From: Amaranthus tricolor
Lineage: Eukaryota > Streptophyta > Magnoliopsida > Caryophyllales > Amaranthaceae
Assembly: GCF_026212465.1 (NCBI RefSeq)
Contig: NC_080056.1
Coordinates: forward strand, 14,625,993-14,689,992
Reading direction: 5' to 3'
Length of the DNA stretch: 64,000 nt
How positions within the stretch are numbered: the stretch's first letter is position 1; each line of letters starts with the position of its first letter. The notes beneath the pieces were generated by a model. The model did no database searches. It had not been told where the DNA came from and worked only from the letters and a program-made list of their open reading frames with translations. The position numbers and the translations under genes were made by a program. Shown in pieces: positions 57,948-64,000 of the stretch.

Positions 57948-59339
57948 ATGGCACCCAAGAAACGTTTGAGTAAATCTTCATCTAAGTATGAGAAGGGCGA
58001 ATCATCAAGAACACCAATGGCTGAACCAGTTTCCCCGGTTCCTTCGCCATTAAACACATTTGAAGTTCCTAAAATATGATTTGAGAATCACACTGCCTAT
58101 GGACGATGGGTTGATGTATTTAGGCAAAAATCTCTGCCTTATATAGATATTCTTGACTATAATTTCTTTCTCTTTGAAGATTTCAAAATTATCTCTGCTT
58201 TTATACAATCTGCTCCAGGTATGCTCTTGTGCCCTGGTTCTAAAACTTATCCTTGTTTGGTAAAATTCTTCTATTCAAACTTATCCATGCTTTTTGAAGA
58301 TGCAGAACAAGTTTTAAGAAGTTTTGTTAAGGGTCAGGAGATTTTAATTTCCAAAACCCTAATGAATGACATTTTAAATTTCTCTCATAAATTGGATGAT
58401 CAAACTCCAAATCTTTTAGCATTACAAGATGCTAAGGATATGTTCGTCCTTGAATCTTATGCTGATTTTTCTTCTACCAAACAACTAACCCACAACGCTT
58501 TGAATCTAAATGGAAAACTGTTGCATTACATCCTTGTTAGAACTGTTTTCTCACGAAACACTTCTTGTGAGTTGGTCACGGATTCTCATCTGATTTTAAT
58601 GTGGAAAATTTCTACTATGAAAAATGTTGATTTCTCTTCAATAATCTTCTCTACAATGCGTTTTTGTTGCTCACAAACTCGTAATTGTGCTCTTCCTTAT
58701 GCCAATCTCTTGACATTGATCTTTGATCATTTCAATCTGCTCTCTAACGAAGAGGAAGTGGATTGTTCTGGTCCAATTTCCTTGTCTAGTGAAATCCTCC
58801 CACCTCTTTGTATTTTTAAAGTAAATGACAAATATGAGTTATACTCTAATTTGTCTTCTGCTGATAAAGAGGATCTTCAAAAGATCCATGGTAAGCGGCT
58901 AACACGTCTTGAACCTCCCAACCAAGTACACACCACTCTATCCCGACTTCAGTCTCTAGACTTGGAGGTTGGTGAAATGAAATCTTCCCTACTTACATTA
59001 CATGATAAAGTGTCTACTCTAACTTCTATGTTAGACACCTTTATGAAAGAAATGAAGGGCATGGTAGTAGAAGATGTGGTAGTGGAGGAAGAGGTTGCTG
59101 ATGATGATGCTGCTGTGCCAAAAGAGAATGAGGTTATGGAGGAGGCAGAGGAGCAGAGAGAAGAAAGAGGAGAAGAGAACAAGGATGATGAGGAGCAGAC
59201 TGATAAGAAGGTTGATGAAGTTGCTGATGATGGTGTTCAAACAATTCCTATTCAAATCATTCCACCTACTGATGATGATCATGCTACTCCTGGAAAACCG
59301 GCTCCTTCCAAGAAAAGGAAGAGAAGGTCCAGGAAGTAA
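57948..59339 (+). pseudogene. Element A extra ORF, copy 3, with early stop
   Basis: It starts MAPKKR as in copies 1 and 2. The Trp codon at residue 44 is TGA (58077-58079), leaving 43 codons before the stop. The longest remaining frame starts at Met 58221 and keeps 372 codons. The Ala-to-Ser change near residue 305 is shared with copy 2, while the two Asn changes of copy 2 are absent. This is a TGG-to-TGA transition, like other stops in the locus. Confidence 0.8.
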
Positions 59340-60184
59340 TCTTTTTATATGTTGATGAACAATATTTTCTTTTTCTGCAAACAATTTTTTGTTTTGATAA
59401 CAATCCCAACATTTTCAGAATCTCCTTGTTTACTTTTTGATGAAAGTCAAAAAGGGGGAGAGATGTAATATTTTGTTGTTATGTGCATGTTCTGTCTGTC
59501 TATTTGCATGTCTATTTGCATGTTTGATATGTATGGCTTTGATTTCATCTTTGCATATAATATATTCTTGAAATCCATTGATACTTGGGAAATATATGCA
59601 TGTTTGATTTTCTTATTACTGAGTTATGTCAATGATGTGCTCTGGAATATGCTTATGCTTAGGGAGATAGTTGTATATGTTTTGCATTTGCATGTTCTGA
59701 TTTTTGATTATTTGCATGTTTAGATGATCTGATTATCATATTGCTGGATGATTAGTTATATTAAGTTATATGATCTTCATATTTAAAGATGAGATAAACA
59801 TGTTAAGAAAATTTGTAAAAATGGAGATATTAAAATCAAAAATTTGTTAAATTCTGATTATTACTCATGATCATAATACTTGATAGTCATAACTATGTTC
59901 TGAAAAGTTTTGATGTGATGTTACACTATGGTAATGATTATTATATTTGCATGTAACTTGATTGGATTTCTTGTTTGCGTGCTTAAATGATGATCATGAT
60001 GGTTAGGAAGTATAGTATTCACTGATTTATACTATTCTATTTTTATATTGTATTATTTTGAAACTATTTTCAAAATCTTGTTGAACATTTTATTTGATAT
60101 TAAAGTTTTTTTTTATATATATCTATATTGGCTTAGAAATATGATTTAAGTAAATATGGTTTTGACTTTCATCAAGGGGGAGAT
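59340..60184 (+). other. Element A 3' untranslated region, copy 3
   Basis: There is no gene. The polypurine tract AAGGGGGAG (60174-60182) directly precedes the complete 3' LTR. Confidence 0.6.
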
Positions 60185-61665
60185 TGAAGACTCAACTCTT
60201 AATTTTCTTTAATGATGATAATTCAAAACGCATATTAGTTAAACAAATAAATTAAGTAATTACATTTAGTTGTTTAAGTTAGTCCAAAATCATATTTGAT
60301 ATATTTGATGTTTGATATATATGTTTAAGTACAAAGACACTAGAATGTGCTTTATTAACTTAAGTTTATCTTAAGATTGTTTTAAGTCTTGAAAGGTCGT
60401 TTCAAAGTCTTGAATAAAATAACGTGTTTAATTAAAGTTGATTTCATAATTATATTTGTAATATTTTTACAAGTCAATGATCCTTTATATATATTTGAAA
60501 TATTTTAATAGGTCAAGGTTCAATAAAATTAGCTTTGATTTTATTTGAAATAAAGTTAAGTATTTTTTGTTACACGTTTTATCGTAAGTGTTGAAATAAT
60601 TTGTAGTTAAACATGTAAGTTAAATACGTGGTTAAATACATACCTAAATACGTACTAAGGTTAATTTAATAATTGGAGTAGTTAAAGGTACACGTATTTT
60701 GCTAAAAATAATGAACGACTATATAGATGATGCGCTAAAAATAGAGTTTACTATTAATAGGATATTATTTGAATTTATTCTAATAATAGATTTTATTTAA
60801 ACGTTGTTGAATCTGGTTTATACTTATAATTCAATATCTTGTATAAGTACTAACGTGGCAGCATAGCATTGGACAATGATGACGAAATTATTTTAAGCTA
60901 TCAGTACACGTAAGTTTGAAGAAAATCTCAAGGTCTTAAAGTAAGGCGCTGTACGACCAGGTCAACAAAGAATAACGGGAAAGGAGCCTATTGTTTTTCA
61001 AATTGTGTGGAGGTGTAGCACTATAAATACATGGCTTCATTTTAGAACTAAGGATACATCGACATACACCTTTTGCACCACTTCTTATAGCTTTCTCTCT
61101 TGAATTAAAATTTGCTCTAAGTATTTTGAAAGCGTTGTAATTTCTATTTGATCATTATTAGTTCATCTAACTCCTACATTTGTAATAGGCTTTAGAGTTC
61201 AAAAGGAGTTAGATTAAGTTTAATACGCCAACTTGAGAATACTTTTTAAAGTGTTCAACTGGATTGAATCTCTATTGTGAGATTTGGGATTTTGCTATTA
61301 TTAAAGGGACTTTTAATACGGTTCTTCAAGGGGAAGAACTTGGTGAGAGAAGATAGTGAGATCTTCTTTGTATTAAAGTCGGATTAATAAAAGGCGTTGA
61401 AATCCTACGGGTAGATAGAGAACCCATAGGCGGGGAGTAGGTTAGTTAGAACCGAACCTCGTTAACATATCGTGTGTTATATTCTTTAAAGTTTATTTTT
61501 CCGCACATACGTTATTGTTAACAAAATTGGCTCAAAGTTGTTTCTGAAAACAGTTTTGAAAGACTCCTCAAACTCTTGAGACAAACTGCTGGACAAAATT
61601 TTAAAAGCCCAAACTCTCTATTCACCCCCCCCTCTAGAGAGTTTTCAACCTCCTATTAACCTTCA
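60185..61665 (+). repeat. 3' LTR of element A, complete
   Basis: This LTR is 1,481 bp, TGAAG...CTTCA, followed by the target duplication CAAAC (61666-61670). It keeps the TATA box (near 61022) and the U5 hairpin (61612-61643). It is the only full downstream LTR; the two truncated copies match its first 663 bp. Confidence 0.93.
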
Positions 61666-61670
61666 CAAAC

Positions 61671-62388
<718 letters not shown>

Positions 62389-62390
<2 letters not shown>

Positions 62391-62769
62391 CACCCTAACA
62401 ATTGCATTAATTGGAGCATTAAAGATTATGTTTTGCCCTAAAACATTTCGGACAACTAAGAGTAAGCAAATTTTGAACACCTTGGTTTTTGTGGATTTTC
62501 GGCCACCTTCTACTTATTTTAACACCATAGTTTGTTCTTAAAAAATATGGGACTTGGAGTTGTGAGTAATTACTCTTAAATCATTGGATTTGGGTCGGAA
62601 TTAGAGGTTATCTGCATTTAAGTAAGACATGTCGAAAAGCGACTTATGATGTTGAGAGATTTGAACTTTATGTTGAATGTTGATTGAGAATTGGAGTTAG
62701 TAATAAATATAGAAAGTAGAGTTGTTATTTTCTAAGTAGAAATCATCAACTTTTGTAAGTTTCTACTAT
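62389..62769. other. Gene-free sequence
   Basis: No ORF, RNA gene or clear repeat was recognised. It is AT-rich, with some GTTGA/TTGGAG short repeats. Confidence 0.5.
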
Positions 62770-62771
62770 TA

Positions 62772-63180
62772 CTCCCTCCGTTCCTTAAAAACATTCTCAT
62801 TTGTCATTTTACAGTGTTTCATTTGAATTATATCATAAATTTTGGACAATAACAACTTTATTCATCCTCATTTTGATATTTTAGTAATGCTTACGATCCA
62901 CATATATCTTTCACTAACTTTAATTTAACATTTTATATATTCCTTATGCTTTTCACATGTTTCTCACTAACTTTATAAAAATAATTTTTTATTAGTTATG
63001 TTCCACATATATTTTTCCATTAACTTTCTTTTAATATTTTTTATAATATTTATGGTTTCTATTTTTCCTCTGTAAAATCTGTTATTCCATAAAATACTAT
63101 ATCAACTATCTACAAGATTCTATTTTTCTTAATTCCTCGTGAACATTACTAGTGAGAACTTCATTATGAAATGGAGAGAG
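62772..63180. mobile_element. Stowaway-like MITE (Tc1/mariner type)
   Basis: It starts CTCCCTCCGTTCC (62772) and ends with GGAGAGAG (63180). The right end read on the minus strand, CTCTCTCCATTTC, matches the Stowaway consensus start with a few changes. TA flanks both ends (62770-62771 and 63181-63182). The 409-bp AT-rich interior has no ORF. Confidence 0.75.
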
Positions 63181-63182
63181 TA

Positions 63183-63690
63183 TTATTTTGAGAGCTTGGA
63201 TTATTATTCTTGAAACCTTGAAGATTATTCTTGGAGCTTATGTTCTCTTATTTTGGAGTTCCCCTTTCATATTAATTCTCTTTCATCATCGGTGACTAAT
63301 AGAACACACTTATTAACCTTCTTACTTTGTATTTATATTATATTTATTTAAATATGTGAAAGATATGACAATAAAGTGTTTACTCTAAGTTAAATATACA
63401 CATGTTATACATTGAAAATCTATGATATTTTTATATATATTAATGTTAGAAATGTTATTCATATGCCTATATTCAAAGTTTTCAAGGATTGTGATTATTT
63501 CCCTAAATGATATTAAATTAAAGTCACAAATGATAAATATATAAATCTGAAAAATTTTCATTTATATGGTATTATTGATGGATATATGTTTTATTATGTG
63601 TATTTTTGCGTTAATGTGCATACATGTAAATTTTATAAATTTCTATTACGTAAGAATGATGTTTTGTGATGTTTTTGTGTAGTTTATTGT
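63183..63690. other. Gene-free AT-rich sequence
   Basis: I see no gene or known repeat here. Confidence 0.5.
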
Positions 63691-64000
63691 CACTACTAGA
63701 TAAAAGAGCATAGGCAACACCCTTTGGCAACGGTTTATTTTATAGCAACAGCTTTAGCAACGGGTACAATGAAAGCGTTGCAATAGATAAGAAAAGGCAA
63801 CGGTTTCAAGTCAACCGTTGCAAAAGATTAGAAAAGGCAACGGTTATCTTACACCCGTTGCAAGAACTTATGCATGTGTCAAATTTGTTATGCAATTTTT
63901 TCTCTCCAAAACTATTTATAATATCATTTTTTTAATTTTCCATTTTTAAAAAGCTTATTTATACTATTTATATTTTCTAAGTGTTATTAATTGTTATTGA
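63691..64000. mobile_element. End of a second CACTA-type element, cut by window edge
   Basis: It begins CACTACTAGATAAAAGAGCA, a typical CACTA terminus. Inverted and direct copies of GGCAACGGTTT and AACCGTTGCAA follow (63718-63870) as subterminal repeats. These motifs differ from the GCTGCGG repeats of the element at 1364, so this is another family. No coding part falls inside the window. Confidence 0.75.

Larger units (their letters stand above)
45152..60847 (+). repeat. Tandem unit 3 (15,696 bp)
   Basis: This is the third unit. Its right edge passes without a joint into the rest of the native A 3' LTR. The extra length comes mostly from the longer G run (17) in B3. It shares many variants with unit 2. 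Confidence 0.93.
8896..61665 (+). mobile_element. Element A: Sirevirus-like Ty1/copia retrotransposon, containing nested element B and tandemly triplicated
   Basis: Its outer ends are TGAAG (8896) and CTTCA (61661-61665), flanked by identical 5-bp target duplications CAAAC (8891-8895 and 61666-61670). Thus everything between is one insertion event plus later changes. Order on the plus strand: 5' LTR, primer site, gag, pol (PR-INT-RT-RNaseH, the copia order), an extra ORF, a purine tract and the 3' LTR. Element B sits in RT. The span from the middle of pol to the middle of the 3' LTR, including B, is present three times. Subtracting B and the extra units leaves about 10.9 kb, within the usual size for Sireviruses. 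pol carries stops, so A is non-autonomous. Confidence 0.93.

Noticed and set aside
13767..60847. The repeat units as a CRISPR-like or bacterial tandem system
   Set aside because: The repeats are 15.7-kb retrotransposon composites in plant DNA. There are no short repeat-spacer arrays and no cas-like genes.
8896..61665. Several independent A insertions in a row
   Set aside because: Only one full 5' LTR, one full 3' LTR and one pair of target duplications exist. Internal LTR copies all break at the same base and join pol directly.

Overview
This is eukaryotic plant DNA, almost certainly from a eudicot, made of transposable elements. It is AT-rich and holds Ty1/copia LTR retrotransposons primed by initiator tRNA-Met, CACTA DNA transposons, a Stowaway-like MITE and a hAT-like MITE. 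A motif near 8255-8280 (GAGACCGTCTCTCACAAG) resembles repeats I associate with Amaranthaceae/Caryophyllales, but that is weak evidence. I see no convincing host gene, tRNA, rRNA, CRISPR array or bacterial operon.

Left flank (1-8895): degenerate 98-bp tandem repeats, a hAT-like MITE (230-817), a short promoter-like stretch (TATA at 1246) and the left end and decayed genes of a CACTA element (1364 to about 7270). The CACTA part holds a TNP2-type transposase with DUF4218/DUF4216-like parts and a second gene with plant Transposase_24-like homology. A small MITE (about 7280-7592) and gene-free AT-rich sequence follow.

Central locus (8896-61665): a single copia insertion, element A (+ strand, Sirevirus/SIRE-Maximus-like), bounded by TG...CA LTR ends and a perfect 5-bp target duplication (CAAAC at 8891-8895 and 61666-61670). 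A second Sirevirus-like copia, element B (- strand, about 10.5 kb), inserted into the reverse transcriptase of A just after its YVDD motif, with target duplication CTAAT. The composite [3' half of A pol, with B inside it, plus the A extra ORF and 663 bp of the A 3' LTR] is then present three times head to tail: 13767-29458, 29459-45151 and 45152-60847, with a period of about 15.69 kb. The novel joint (29457/29459 and 45150/45152) fuses the interior of the A 3' LTR to the A pol region, with only an AG dinucleotide in common. Without B and the two extra units, A would be about 10.9 kb.

Gene content: each element codes for Gag with two CCHC knuckles, then protease-integrase-reverse transcriptase-RNase H, then an extra ORF downstream of pol. 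The two extra ORFs look related in plan: a globular core like the 'putative plant transposon protein' family, an acidic stretch, coiled coil and basic patches, and no transmembrane segment. All A copies carry disabling stops in pol. B has one uninterrupted pol (copy 1), while copies 2 and 3 share a Trp-to-stop change and copy 2 also has a frameshift. The gag region of B carries three stops common to all copies.

Right flank (61671-64000): the other arm of an inverted repeat split by insertion of A, a (TA)n tract of about 450 bp, a Stowaway-like MITE (62772-63180) and the end of an unrelated CACTA element (63691 onward). The most notable features are the tandem triplication inside one target-site-bounded insertion, a U5 hairpin with a C-run loop common to A and B, and the gag/pol boundary architecture common to both.
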